Source of the DNA: an uncultured Roseibium sp.
Lineage (GTDB): Bacteria; Pseudomonadota; Alphaproteobacteria; Rhizobiales; Stappiaceae
Length of the DNA: 64,000 nucleotides
Reading direction: 5' to 3'
Assembly: GCF_947499295.1 (NCBI RefSeq)
Contig: NZ_CANMNP010000005.1
Location: 1 to 64,000, forward strand
The notes beneath the pieces were generated by a model. It did not search any database. It had not been told where the DNA came from and saw only the letters and a program-made list of their open reading frames with translations. Below are positions 1-8,670 of this stretch, piece by piece (the stretch's first letter is position 1; each line of letters starts with the position of its first letter). The position numbers were made by a program, and so were the translations under genes.

Positions 1-1
1 G

Positions 2-22
2 GCTGTTGTCGTATTCGGGTAA
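2..22 (+). other. Possible 3' end of an upstream gene
   Basis: The first bases read Ala-Val-Val-Val-Phe-Gly-stop in frame 2, and a strong terminator follows about 100 bases later. This would fit the tail of a gene lying outside the window. Seven codons are too few to identify it, and the short stretch could be coincidence. Confidence 0.2.
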
Positions 23-123
23 CGGATACAGGCGAGAACCTCCCCGGGCCCCATCAAGGAGGGCAAAGCCCGACGCAAAGGGGCAGAAAAACCAAATCCT
101 GCTCCCGCAACCAACAAAAAAAA

Positions 124-148
124 GCCGCCCCTACAGGGCGGCTTTTTT
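124..148 (+). terminator. Rho-independent terminator
   Basis: GCCGCCC and GGGCGGC form a perfect 7-bp stem around a CTACA loop. It is preceded by a run of A and followed by TTTTTT, so it could act in both directions. It probably ends whatever transcript enters from the left edge of the window. Confidence 0.85.
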
Positions 149-516
149 GTTTTGGTGCAATGAGAACCAAAATCAAATCAAAACAACAAAATATCCCAAC
201 GCGCTCAACGCAAATAGACGAAGGCGAATGGGAAAAACCTACGACAAAAGGCAAGGGTCCTGGTGCAAAAGTTTCTCCATTGTTGGACTTAAAAATTTTG
301 TTTTGGTTTCGAACCGCAGACACTTGAAACCGTTGCTTCCTATCAGGAAGTATCGATTTGAGTTGCCGCGGCGTGCTGATTTGGTTTGTGGAAACAATGA
401 TTTATCTCTCTAATTCCATGTCGGTGTCGAGACGGTCTTTGAAGCTTTGATGATGGGTTTTCATAGGTATTCCGATGATTGATCAAGTGGGGTACGGCCC
501 CGATGCGATCATGAAC
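149..516. other. Intergenic stretch without a recognisable gene
   Basis: This AT-rich stretch follows the terminator. The open frames across it on both strands have no recognisable domain, translate through the terminator hairpin or lack a ribosome site. I see no gene, tRNA or repeat here. Its right end leads into the promoter of the SorC regulator. Confidence 0.5.
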
Positions 517-576
517 TTGACCTTCCAAACTCAAAGTGCAATATTTTGCATCACCGCAATATTTTGCACTTTGAGT
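517..576 (+). promoter_or_regulatory. Promoter with overlapping SorC-type operator
   Basis: TTGACC at 517-522 is followed after 17 bases by AATATT at 540-545, a plausible sigma-70 promoter. Two identical copies of GCAATATTTTGCA (538-550 and 556-568, 18 bp centre to centre) lie inside a perfect 12-bp inverted repeat, ACTCAAAGTGCA (529-540) and TGCACTTTGAGT (565-576). The site covers the -10 box and ends 7 bases before the regulator's ATG, so autoregulation by the SorC protein is the natural inference. SorC-family proteins such as EryD and DeoR-like relatives bind paired palindromes as tetramers. Confidence 0.7.
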
Positions 577-583
577 GATGTGA

Positions 584-1543
584 ATGGCAATTGAAGCTAA
601 AAACAATCCGGACGTTGCAGCGCGAGCTGCCTGGTTGCATTTCGTCGGAGGATTGACTCAGGGTGAAGTTGCTCGTCATCTCAATGTCACCAATACGCGT
701 GCGCATCGTTTGATTGCACGTGCTCAGGCCGACGGTCTGGTTCAGATTTTTGTCGACGTGGAAGCCACCGAATGCGTCATGCTTGAGCGCCAGCTCATGG
801 AGCGGTTCGGCTTGAATTTCTGCCGTGTCGCGATGGAGATACCGGAAAGTGGACCGATGCCGCTGCGCTCGCTTGCCACTGTCGGTGCCCAATATCTTAT
901 GGAAGTGTCGAGCGGAAGCCGTCACAAGATCATTGGCCTTGGAAATGGCCGCACGCTTACCGCATCCGTGAATGCGATGGGGCGGGATCCGGTGGTCGGA
1001 AAGCAGTTTGTGTCGGTTCTCGGCGGCCTTACACGCTCCTATGCCGCAAATCCATATGACGTCATATATCGCCTGGCCCAGAAAACAGGTGCTGAAGCAC
1101 ACCTTCTACCGGCCCCGCTTTATGCCAACAGTGCCGCGGACAAGATGGTGATGACGAAGCAATTCGGAATTGCGGACACAATGGCTCTGATCGATGAGGC
1201 GTCTCTTGTCGTTCTGGGTGTCGGCAGCCTTGAACCTGATAAGGGAAGCATCATCGACACGGCCATTGATGATCCAAACCGCACGAAAGAGCTGCGCGAA
1301 AGTGGTGCCGTTGCCGAGCTTTTAGGCCAGTTTTTCGACATTGAAGGACGCCAGATCGAAACAGAGTTCGACCAGCGCGTCATGGCGCCGCCGATCGAAA
1401 GCCTGAAGGGCCGGGAAGTGACCGCGATTGCTGGAGGAGCAACCAAAGTCAGGGCGATCACAGCTGCACTCAGGAATGGACATTTGACCGGACTATTGAC
1501 TGACGAGGTAACAGCCAAGGCGCTTTTAGAAGATCAAAAATGA
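584..1543 (+). CDS. SorC/EryD-family sugar-binding transcriptional regulator
   Basis: This 319-aa protein has an N-terminal helix-turn-helix at about residues 17-50 (GGLTQGEVARHLNVTNTRAH). A SorC-type sugar-phosphate-binding domain of the NagB/RpiA fold fills residues 60-315, including IGLGNGRTL, the anion-loop region, and VLGVGSL. Length and layout match EryD and other polyol-operon repressors, whose effectors are phosphorylated sugars. It heads the transporter-kinase operon with only 36 bases to the binding-protein gene, so it is its likely local regulator. The ATG at 584 is chosen because the upstream ATG at 578 is followed at once by TGA. No strong ribosome site precedes it, as the operator occupies that space. 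Confidence 0.9.
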   Translation: MAIEAKNNPDVAARAAWLHFVGGLTQGEVARHLNVTNTRAHRLIARAQADGLVQIFVDVEATECVMLERQLMERFGLNFCRVAMEIPESGPMPLRSLATVGAQYLMEVSSGSRHKIIGLGNGRTLTASVNAMGRDPVVGKQFVSVLGGLTRSYAANPYDVIYRLAQKTGAEAHLLPAPLYANSAADKMVMTKQFGIADTMALIDEASLVVLGVGSLEPDKGSIIDTAIDDPNRTKELRESGAVAELLGQFFDIEGRQIETEFDQRVMAPPIESLKGREVTAIAGGATKVRAITAALRNGHLTGLLTDEVTAKALLEDQK

Positions 1544-1579
1544 CGCGGTGCGCCAAATTTCACCAGGGAGGAAATAAGG

Positions 1580-3019
1580 ATGTACGACAAGGAAAAAGAT
1601 GCCATAGGGGCGTTCTTGCGCGGGGAAATGGATCGCAGAGCGCTTATCCGACGTCTTGGCGGGCTCGGGATGACCGCAGCATCTGCTGGCACGCTCTACA
1701 ACATGATGGCGTCAAACGCGCTTGCGGCTGATTTCGATTGGCAAAAGCACAAGGGCAAAAGCGTCAAGCTGCTGTTGAACAAGCATCCCTATACGGATGC
1801 CATGATTGCCAATCTGCCGGCCTTCAAAGAATTGACCGGGATGGATGTCAGCTACGACATTTTTCCAGAAGACGTTTATTTCGACAAAGTTACAGCGGCG
1901 CTGTCCTCCCGTTCCAGTGAGTATGATGCCTTTATGACCGGGGCCTACATGACCTGGACCTACGGTCCGGCGGGGTGGATTGTCGATCACAATGAATGGA
2001 TCAACGATCCTTCAAAAACCAATCCGAACTACAATTGGGATGACATGCTGGAAGGCGTGCGCAAATCCTGTGCGTGGAACGGTGTCCCGGGTGGTGAACT
2101 TGGCTCTGACGATGCCAAGCAATGGTGCATCCCCTGGGGCTACGAGCAGAACAATCTGACCTTTAACGCTGCCATGTTTGAAAAGGCCGGTGTGAAAGTG
2201 CCGACCAACCTGGACGAGATGCTGGAAGCTGCTGCCGCCGTGCAGGCAGGGAACGACGGTGTTTACGGAATAGGTGTCCGCGGGTCGCGCTCATGGGCAA
2301 CGATCCATCCGGGCTTCCTCTCCGCTTATGCGAATTTCGGCGAATCCGATCTGAGCAATGATGGCGGCAAGCTGAGTGCGGCAATGAACACGCCAGGATC
2401 AAAAGAGTTCCATGCCAAATGGGTCAAGATGATCCAGGAAAGCGGTGCCAGTGACTGGTCAACCCATACCTGGTACCAGGTGGGCACGGATCTTGGAGCC
2501 GGCAAGTCGGCTATGATCTTCGATGCCGATATTCTGGGTTACTTCATGAATGGCGGTGAGAATGCAATGGCGGGACAGCTGCAGTTCGCACCATTTGCTG
2601 CGAACCCGGCAGCCTCGGCACCGACACCGAATATCTGGATCTGGTCGCTTGCCATGACGAAATTCTCCAAGGATCTGGATGCGACCTGGTACTTCATGCA
2701 GTGGGCTTCGGGTCCGGAGCACGGCTTGTTCGGGGCAACGGAAATGGATTTCGTGAACCCTGTCCGCAAGTCCGTTTGGGACAGTGACCTTTTCCGTGAG
2801 CGGTTGAACAAGAACTATCCTGGCTATGTCGAGATGCACGATGTCTCGGCACCCGGTGCGTCGATCAAGTTCACCGCGCAGCCCTTGTTCTTCGACCTGA
2901 CAACCGAATGGGCAGCCACCTTGCAAAGGATGGTCGCCAACGAAGTGCCGGTCGATGAAGGCCTTGATCAACTCGCTCAGAGCATGAATTCTCAGCTCAG
3001 TGAAGCGGGATTGAGATAG
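1580..3019 (+). CDS. CUT1-type ABC transporter substrate-binding protein
   Basis: This is a 479-aa extracellular solute-binding protein of the COG1653 (family 1) type. The N-terminus carries a twin-arginine-like stretch (DRRALIRRLGG), a hydrophobic segment and a probable cleavage after residue 50 (NALAA-DF), which suggests periplasmic export. It is longer than MalE, like the binding proteins of rhizobial glycerol and polyol importers. A GGGAGG ribosome site sits 10 bases upstream of the ATG. Two permeases and two ATPases follow on the same strand, so it delivers substrate to that complex. The substrate cannot be read from sequence. The neighbouring kinase, GlpD-like dehydrogenase and aldolase suggest a polyol. 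Confidence 0.9.
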   Translation: MYDKEKDAIGAFLRGEMDRRALIRRLGGLGMTAASAGTLYNMMASNALAADFDWQKHKGKSVKLLLNKHPYTDAMIANLPAFKELTGMDVSYDIFPEDVYFDKVTAALSSRSSEYDAFMTGAYMTWTYGPAGWIVDHNEWINDPSKTNPNYNWDDMLEGVRKSCAWNGVPGGELGSDDAKQWCIPWGYEQNNLTFNAAMFEKAGVKVPTNLDEMLEAAAAVQAGNDGVYGIGVRGSRSWATIHPGFLSAYANFGESDLSNDGGKLSAAMNTPGSKEFHAKWVKMIQESGASDWSTHTWYQVGTDLGAGKSAMIFDADILGYFMNGGENAMAGQLQFAPFAANPAASAPTPNIWIWSLAMTKFSKDLDATWYFMQWASGPEHGLFGATEMDFVNPVRKSVWDSDLFRERLNKNYPGYVEMHDVSAPGASIKFTAQPLFFDLTTEWAATLQRMVANEVPVDEGLDQLAQSMNSQLSEAGLR

Positions 3020-3030
3020 GTCGCAGCCTG

Positions 3031-3063
3031 CGGCATACGCGGCTCCCAACGTCGCGTATGCCG
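3031..3063 (+). other. Intercistronic hairpin after the binding-protein gene
   Basis: CGGCATACGCG (3031-3041) and CGCGTATGCCG (3053-3063) pair perfectly over 11 bp around an 11-base loop. No T-run follows, so a simple terminator is unlikely. A stable hairpin just after a binding-protein gene commonly protects the upstream message so that more binding protein than permease is made. It also argues that the permease does not start at the in-hairpin ATG (3058). Confidence 0.7.
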
Positions 3064-3105
3064 TTCTTATCCTTTCAACAATGTTTCTCCAAACCTGGTG
3101 TTTTT

Positions 3106-4020
3106 ATGACTGACACCGTGATGACCCGGCGACGCCAATTCATTTCGCCCAGGATGCTTCCTTATGTTTTGAGCTTGCCGGCATTGATCGTTTGCATCGG
3201 CATTCTCATTCCTTTCGTGACGGCAATCTATTATTCACTCCAGCGCTATCGGATGTCCCAGCCCTGGAACCGGGAAATGAACTGGGGCGAAAACTACGTC
3301 AGGTTTTTGACTGACGCTGATTTTTGGAACACGTTGAAGGTGTCGCTTGTCTATGCCGGATCCACTGTGGTTCTGGAATTGCTGCTCGGACTGGCGATTG
3401 CGCTGCTTTTGAAAAAGCGCAGTCGTGTCAATAACTTCATTTCCATCATGTTGCTCCTGCCTCTGATGACAGCGCCCGCACTGGCCGCGCTGATGTTCAA
3501 GCTGATGACAAATCCGAACTTCGGTATCCTGAGCTATTTCATGCAAGTAGTCGGCTTTGACGATTTTAGATGGGGTTCGTCACCGGACACGGCCCTCTTT
3601 ACCGTGATCCTCGTGGATATCTGGGTCTATACACCATTCATGATGATCCTGCTCCTGGCCGGGCTGCGCTCGCTTCCCACCCAGCCTTTCGAGGCCGCGG
3701 CTTTGGATGGTGTGCCGCAACTTGAGCAGTTCTGGCGGATAACACTGCCCATGCTGATGCCTTACATTCTGACGGCCGCTCTGTTCCGCCTCCTCGACTC
3801 AATTCAGCAGTTCGACATCATTTACGCCATGACCCAGGGTGGGCCGGGCGACACTTTGATGGTGTTTCAGGTCGAGGCTTATCTGAATTTCTTCCAGTCG
3901 ACGAATGTCGGGCGGTCCGCGGCACTGCTGCTGATCCTCTGGGCCATCACGTATGTACTCTCGAACATTTTCGTCAAGAACTGGCTGCGGCTGCGTGAAC
4001 GCGCAAAAGGGGGCGCGTGA
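3106..4020 (+). CDS. ABC transporter permease, CUT1 MalF/UgpA type
   Basis: This is a 304-aa inner-membrane permease with six predicted membrane segments, the first at about LPYVLSLPALIVCIGILIPF. The cytoplasmic EAA loop reads EAAALDGVPQLEQFWRITLP. It forms the channel with the following permease. ATG 3106 is preferred over 3058 because 3058 lies inside the hairpin and 3106 gives the usual short basic N-terminus (MTDTVMTRRRQ). The ribosome site is weak at either start. The stop codon is separated from the next ATG by a single base, indicating translational coupling. Confidence 0.9.
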   Translation: MTDTVMTRRRQFISPRMLPYVLSLPALIVCIGILIPFVTAIYYSLQRYRMSQPWNREMNWGENYVRFLTDADFWNTLKVSLVYAGSTVVLELLLGLAIALLLKKRSRVNNFISIMLLLPLMTAPALAALMFKLMTNPNFGILSYFMQVVGFDDFRWGSSPDTALFTVILVDIWVYTPFMMILLLAGLRSLPTQPFEAAALDGVPQLEQFWRITLPMLMPYILTAALFRLLDSIQQFDIIYAMTQGGPGDTLMVFQVEAYLNFFQSTNVGRSAALLLILWAITYVLSNIFVKNWLRLRERAKGGA

Positions 4021-4021
4021 C

Positions 4022-4879
4022 ATGGATCATACTTCTTTCCTGGAGCGCTGGTTCCGGCGTGTCGCGCTTTCGATCATCGTGATCTTTTTCATGTTTCCGA
4101 TTTTCTGGATCGTACTCATGAGCCTTCAGACGAATGAAACGATCCTACGTTCGCCGCCATCAATGTCCTTCGTTCCAACATTCGACAACTATCTGGCAAT
4201 TCTTGCAGGCCGCCTGGACTCCAACGTTGCCAGCATGGGCATCAACTTCGTGAACAATCTGATGAATTCGATCATCCTGTCTGTCTGCTCGGTGGCGGTC
4301 GCACTGTGTCTGGGAGTGCCGGCGGCCTACGCCTTCGCGCGGCACAAATTCAAGGGGTCCGAAGACATAGCCTTCACCTTGCTGTCCTTTCGATTTGCCC
4401 CGCCTTTGCTGGTTCTTTTGCCGCTGACACTCTATTTTCAGGAAATCGGTCTGGCAGACACCTATCTTGGCCTGGTTTGGGTCTATCAGTTGATTTGTCT
4501 TCCGTTGATCTTGTGGATCGTGCGCGGCTATTTCGAGGATATTTCTCCAGACATTGAATATGCCTATCGGATCGCCGGCCACAGCTGGTTCTCGACGTTC
4601 CGAAAAATAGCATTGCCGCTTGCTGGCCCGGGCATCGCGGCCGCCGGCCTGCTTGCATTCATATTCGCCTGGAACAACTTCATATTCGCGCTCGTGCTGG
4701 CCTCTGCTGACAAGCAGCCAGTCACAGTCGGGGCACTCGCCTTCGTAACCGCATCCGGAATCCAATATGGCCAGATCGCCGCGGCAATCGTGCTGTCGAT
4801 CGCACCGACGCTCGCGCTTGCACTCTGGGCACAAAAATATCTTGTCGAAGGGCTCTCCCTCGGTGCGGTGAAGGGCTGA
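4022..4879 (+). CDS. ABC transporter permease, CUT1 MalG/UgpE type
   Basis: This 285-aa integral membrane protein has the BPD_transp_1 fold. The EAA loop reads EYAYRIAGHSWFSTFRKIALP, and the C-terminus ends in the family's usual LVEGLSLGAVKG. It pairs with the preceding permease. The start at 4022 directly follows the previous stop. The longer open frame upstream overlaps the preceding gene in another frame and is not needed. The ATPase gene begins four bases after its end. Confidence 0.9.
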   Translation: MDHTSFLERWFRRVALSIIVIFFMFPIFWIVLMSLQTNETILRSPPSMSFVPTFDNYLAILAGRLDSNVASMGINFVNNLMNSIILSVCSVAVALCLGVPAAYAFARHKFKGSEDIAFTLLSFRFAPPLLVLLPLTLYFQEIGLADTYLGLVWVYQLICLPLILWIVRGYFEDISPDIEYAYRIAGHSWFSTFRKIALPLAGPGIAAAGLLAFIFAWNNFIFALVLASADKQPVTVGALAFVTASGIQYGQIAAAIVLSIAPTLALALWAQKYLVEGLSLGAVKG

Positions 4880-4883
4880 CCAG

Positions 4884-5990
4884 ATGGGATTTCTTGAACT
4901 CAAATCATTGTCAAAATCGTTCGGTGACGAAATCGTTCTGGACGGCGTGTCGCTCAGCGTCCCGGAGGGTGGAACGCTGGTTTTGTTCGGGCGGTCCGGT
5001 GCTGGCAAGACAGTCCTGTTGCGCAGCATCGCGGGCGCTATAGACCCTGATGGCGGATTCATCGCGATCGGGGGGGAGGACGTTACCTCGGTTCCCCCTG
5101 AATATCGCGGTATTGGTATGGCCTTTCAGAACTTCGCGCTGTTCCCGCATATGACAGCCTATGACAATATCGCCAGTTCGCTGACCTCCAAGCGCATGTC
5201 CGCGTCAGAGATCCGAACGAAAGTCGATGCCGTTGCCCGGTTGTTGAAGATCGAGCACGTGCTTTCACATGCTCCAAAAGCGCTTTCCAACGGTCAGAAG
5301 CAGCGAACCGCGCTTGCCAGGGCACTTGTTGCGGAGCCGAAGATTCTTCTGCTTGATGATCCGCTGCGCAATGTCGATGCGAAGCTGAGATTTGAAATGA
5401 GGCTGGAGTTACCGCGGCTGCTGGCAGACCGCGGCGCAACGATCATCTATGTCACTCAGGACTATAAAGAAGCCATGGCCCTGGGCGACCGGATTGCCGT
5501 GCTCGATCAGGGAAATATCGTTCAAATCGGATCGCCGGAAGACATCTACAGAAGGCCGGAGAATACGCAAATCGCACAGCTTTTCGGCGACCCGACAATC
5601 AACCTTCTCGATGTGGTGCCAAAGCAAGATGATCGCGGCCTGCACGCTTTCCTCTCCGACCAGAGGGTCGATTTTCACGGCCGTTTTCCAGGTGTTGCCG
5701 GCAGAGACTGTATCGTTGGCCTGAGGCCGGAGGCACTCTCTTTTGCCAAAGAAGGCGGCTTTCCGGTAACGATTGAGGCGGTTACGCCCTTCAATGAAAA
5801 GACCGTCACTCTGGCGACGACCCTGCGCGGCCGGGAAATCCTGTTGTCGCAGCCCGCGCAAGATCCGGTTCCTGCCGGACCGGAGGTAAACCTTCAGATC
5901 GCTGCTCAAGACGCGATCCTGTTTGACCGGGCGACAGGGCAGCGTATCGCACCCGAACCTGACGGAAATCAGGTGGAGGAGGCGGCATGA
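4884..5990 (+). CDS. ABC transporter ATP-binding protein with atypical catalytic residues
   Basis: This 368-aa MalK/GlpS-like ATPase has a C-terminal TOBE-type domain from about residue 240. Walker A is GRSGAGKT (36-43), the Q-loop Gln is Q82 and the signature is LSNGQ (134-138). Two catalytic positions are changed: the Walker B Glu is Asp (ILLLDD, D159), and the switch His is Gln (TQD, Q192). The D-loop is RNVDA. It therefore probably contributes a weak or inactive hydrolysis site and works as a heterodimer with the next protein. Two unequal ATPases are also known in the rhizobial glycerol importer GlpSTPQV. It overlaps the next gene by ATGA. Confidence 0.88.
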   Translation: MGFLELKSLSKSFGDEIVLDGVSLSVPEGGTLVLFGRSGAGKTVLLRSIAGAIDPDGGFIAIGGEDVTSVPPEYRGIGMAFQNFALFPHMTAYDNIASSLTSKRMSASEIRTKVDAVARLLKIEHVLSHAPKALSNGQKQRTALARALVAEPKILLLDDPLRNVDAKLRFEMRLELPRLLADRGATIIYVTQDYKEAMALGDRIAVLDQGNIVQIGSPEDIYRRPENTQIAQLFGDPTINLLDVVPKQDDRGLHAFLSDQRVDFHGRFPGVAGRDCIVGLRPEALSFAKEGGFPVTIEAVTPFNEKTVTLATTLRGREILLSQPAQDPVPAGPEVNLQIAAQDAILFDRATGQRIAPEPDGNQVEEAA

Positions 5991-7111
5991 CAGCGCAACT
6001 TCATCTGAATTCGATCAACAAACGCTACAATCCCGGTACAGATCACGAAGTGCATGCTGTGCAGGATCTCGACCTTGAAGTCGAGCGTGGAGAGATCGTG
6101 GCACTGCTTGGGTCGTCCGGTTGCGGAAAGACATCCACGTTGCGGATGATCGCAGGTTTTGAAGAGGTAAGCGCCGGTGAGGTCTCAATTGACGGGCGCC
6201 GAATTGACCGACTTGCTCCGGCCAAACGCGGTGTTGCCATGGCATTTGAGGGATACTCTCTTTATCCGCCTTTGAGCATCAGGGAGAATATTGCATTCGC
6301 GCTCAAGTCCGAGAAGCTCCCGCAATCCGACGTCGACAATCGGGTCGAACAAATCGCGGCACTTCTGGAAATCAGCGACATTCTCGACAAGCGTCCCAAT
6401 GCTATTTCCGGTGGCCAGCAGCAAAGAGCAAGTTTGGGCCGGGCGCTCATACGGCGCGCGGATCTCCATGTTCTGGATGAACCTATGGGTCAGCTTGAGC
6501 CTCAATTGCGGGCGATCCTTCGTGGCAGGATCAAGCACTATATCAAGGAGCATGAGCTAACGGCGATACTGGTAACCCACGACCAGACCGAAGCGAACGC
6601 GCTGGCGGACCGGATCGCTGTAATGGAAGGTGGCATTCTTCAGCAGTTCGATACACCGGAAAACCTGAAAAACAGGCCGGCGAACATCTTTACAGGCGCG
6701 TTTATCGGAGAGCCGCCGATGAATCTCTTCTCGGCTGTTGCCGGTGTTTCGGACGACCAGGTTGAACTGCGTCTGTCGGCTGACACGGCGTTGAGATATC
6801 CAGTGACCGCGTTTTCAGAGGAACTTCGGCAACGCATCCAGCATGATAACGGGATCATGATTGGCATTCGCCCACATTCGGTTCAACTCACGGAAGAAGG
6901 GTTGCCGGCCGAGGTCTTTGCAAACCAGTGGCTTGGCGATCAGACGCATATTGCGGCGCGGTTTGCGGGTGCAAGCATTGTGTCGGTTGTTCATGACCTG
7001 GCGTTGCCAAGGCCGGGTGATCAGATCAATGTGTCGATCGCAGCGGCCGATCTGCACATATTCGATACAAAATCTGGTGATGCGCTCAGCCATGGAGGAA
7101 ACCTGGCATGA
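5987..7111 (+). CDS. ABC transporter ATP-binding protein, partner ATPase
   Basis: This 374-aa protein has Walker A GSSGCGKT (42-49), signature ISGGQ (140-144), Walker B with the Asp-Glu pair (VLDEP, E165) and the switch His (THD, H198). The Q-loop position is Glu instead of Gln (FEGY, E88), and the D-loop reads GQLEP instead of SNLDA. It supplies the catalytic Glu and His that the preceding ATPase lacks, so the two likely form an asymmetric nucleotide-binding dimer like GlpS/GlpT. The C-terminal 120 residues form a TOBE/MalK regulatory domain. It is coupled by ATGA overlaps on both sides. Confidence 0.88.
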   Translation: MTAQLHLNSINKRYNPGTDHEVHAVQDLDLEVERGEIVALLGSSGCGKTSTLRMIAGFEEVSAGEVSIDGRRIDRLAPAKRGVAMAFEGYSLYPPLSIRENIAFALKSEKLPQSDVDNRVEQIAALLEISDILDKRPNAISGGQQQRASLGRALIRRADLHVLDEPMGQLEPQLRAILRGRIKHYIKEHELTAILVTHDQTEANALADRIAVMEGGILQQFDTPENLKNRPANIFTGAFIGEPPMNLFSAVAGVSDDQVELRLSADTALRYPVTAFSEELRQRIQHDNGIMIGIRPHSVQLTEEGLPAEVFANQWLGDQTHIAARFAGASIVSVVHDLALPRPGDQINVSIAAADLHIFDTKSGDALSHGGNLA

Positions 7112-8670
7112 GCGAAAAGGATCTCATCATCGGGGTCGACGCCGGTACTTCCGTGATCAAGGCTGTGGCGTTTGATCTGTCGGGGCACCAGATCGCGCTT
7201 GCGAGCCGGAGAAATGAATATACGTCGCTCGCAAATGGCGGTGTTGAACAGGACATGAACCGAACGTGGCGCGACACGGTTGCGGTGCTGGGTCAGCTGG
7301 TTGATTCAGTCCCTGAGTGTGCTTCAAGATGCGCCGCTGTCGCCGTCACCGGTCAAGGGGACGGGACCTGGCTCATCGACCGGAACGGCGAGCCTGTGCA
7401 TGATGGTTGGTTGTGGCTTGATGCACGGGCCGCCGAAACGTCAAGGCACTTGGCCGAAGGCGCAGAATGCCACGTCATCTATCAGCGTACCGCTACCGGC
7501 ATCAATGTGTGTCAGATGCGAACCCATCTGTGTTGGATGCGGGACAATGCTCCCGATCTCATTAAGAGGGCTTCGACGGCATTTCATTGCAAGGACTGGC
7601 TCTATTTCAAACTCACCGGGGTTCGGGTCTCCGATATTTCGGAAGGCGTTTTCACGTTCGGTGACTACCGGACAAGAACCTACAGTCCTGAAGTGATCGA
7701 CGCCCTCGGACTGGCGGATCACAAGGAACTTTTGCCGCCAATCATAGACGGGTCGGTTGTTTCCCATGGCTTGTCTGACGAAGCAGCGAAAGCGTGCGGT
7801 CTGACGCAGGGGACCCCGATTTGCCTCGGACTTGTGGATGTCATGTGCAGTGCGCTTGGTGCGGGTCTTTATGATCCGGCGGCCGCACCCGGACTGACCA
7901 TTCTTGGTTCGACAGGAATGCACATGCGTTTCGTGCCTGACGCAGAGGCTGTGGTCCTGAACGATGCGCAGTGCGGTTATACCATGCCGTTTCCGGGTGG
8001 TGCCTTTGCACAAATGCAAACAAACATGGCTGCCACGTTGAATATCGATTGGGCGCTCGGGATCGCCTCCCAGATCTGCGCAACGCAGAACATGCGCGTG
8101 GAACCGGAAATGCTTCTTGCCGCGATAGACGATCTTGTCATCGGAGCAAGACCGGGCAGCGCGTTCTATCATCCCTATATTTCGTCTGCAGGCGAACGGG
8201 GACCTTTCACCAATCCCGATGCACGCGCAAGCTGGACGGGCCTCGATCAGGGAACAACCTGGGCTGACATGCTGCGTGCCGTTTTCGATGGCCTCATACT
8301 CGCAGGAAGAGACTGCTACGAAACCATGGGCAACGTCCCGGGGGAAATCAGGCTTACAGGCGGTGCCGCTAAATCGAAGGCATTTCGGACGCTGCTTGCC
8401 GCAGGTCTCGGAGCACCCGTGCGTACAATAGCGCAACCGGAAGCAGGAGCTGCGGGAGCGGCGATGATTGCCGCAGTTCAGCAAGGCCTTTTTGAAGACG
8501 TGGCTTCGGCGGTCGATGTATGGGTCAAGCCGCATCTCAACGATGCCGAACTGCCTGATGAGGAGTTGATGCCTCTCTATAACGGCCTGTTCGACACATA
8601 TCTGGAAACCCGGCGTGCACTTCCGCACGTGTGGTCAAGTCAATCGAAAGCCAGGCGGGAGCTGAGTTGA
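7108..8670 (+). CDS. FGGY-family carbohydrate kinase, erythritol-kinase-like
   Basis: This 520-aa kinase has two actin-like FGGY domains. The N-terminus has the phosphate-1 loop (GVDAGTSVIKAVAFD), the catalytic Asp lies in LGLVDVMCSALGAG, and the second-domain phosphate loop is LTGGAAKSKAFR. Length and the N-terminal motif resemble EryA, which phosphorylates erythritol. Together with the downstream GlpD/EryB-like enzyme it probably phosphorylates the imported polyol in the cytoplasm. LsrK-like or xylulokinase-like specificity cannot be excluded from sequence. Its ATG overlaps the ATPase stop (ATGA). Confidence 0.85.
   Translation: MSEKDLIIGVDAGTSVIKAVAFDLSGHQIALASRRNEYTSLANGGVEQDMNRTWRDTVAVLGQLVDSVPECASRCAAVAVTGQGDGTWLIDRNGEPVHDGWLWLDARAAETSRHLAEGAECHVIYQRTATGINVCQMRTHLCWMRDNAPDLIKRASTAFHCKDWLYFKLTGVRVSDISEGVFTFGDYRTRTYSPEVIDALGLADHKELLPPIIDGSVVSHGLSDEAAKACGLTQGTPICLGLVDVMCSALGAGLYDPAAAPGLTILGSTGMHMRFVPDAEAVVLNDAQCGYTMPFPGGAFAQMQTNMAATLNIDWALGIASQICATQNMRVEPEMLLAAIDDLVIGARPGSAFYHPYISSAGERGPFTNPDARASWTGLDQGTTWADMLRAVFDGLILAGRDCYETMGNVPGEIRLTGGAAKSKAFRTLLAAGLGAPVRTIAQPEAGAAGAAMIAAVQQGLFEDVASAVDVWVKPHLNDAELPDEELMPLYNGLFDTYLETRRALPHVWSSQSKARRELS

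Noticed and set aside
50..110. Words GGGCAAA and GACGCAAAG resembling the GEMM cyclic-di-GMP riboswitch core
   Set aside because: The second helix arm and the tetraloop-receptor part of GEMM are not visible, and a terminator follows without a gene. A covariance search would be needed.
6..413. Open frame of 135 codons at the left edge
   Set aside because: It runs through the terminator hairpin, has Lys/Arg-rich low-complexity translation and no ribosome site.
7441..8628. Long minus-strand open frame (395 codons) opposite the kinase
   Set aside because: It is antisense to a well-supported FGGY kinase, and its translation has no recognisable domain.
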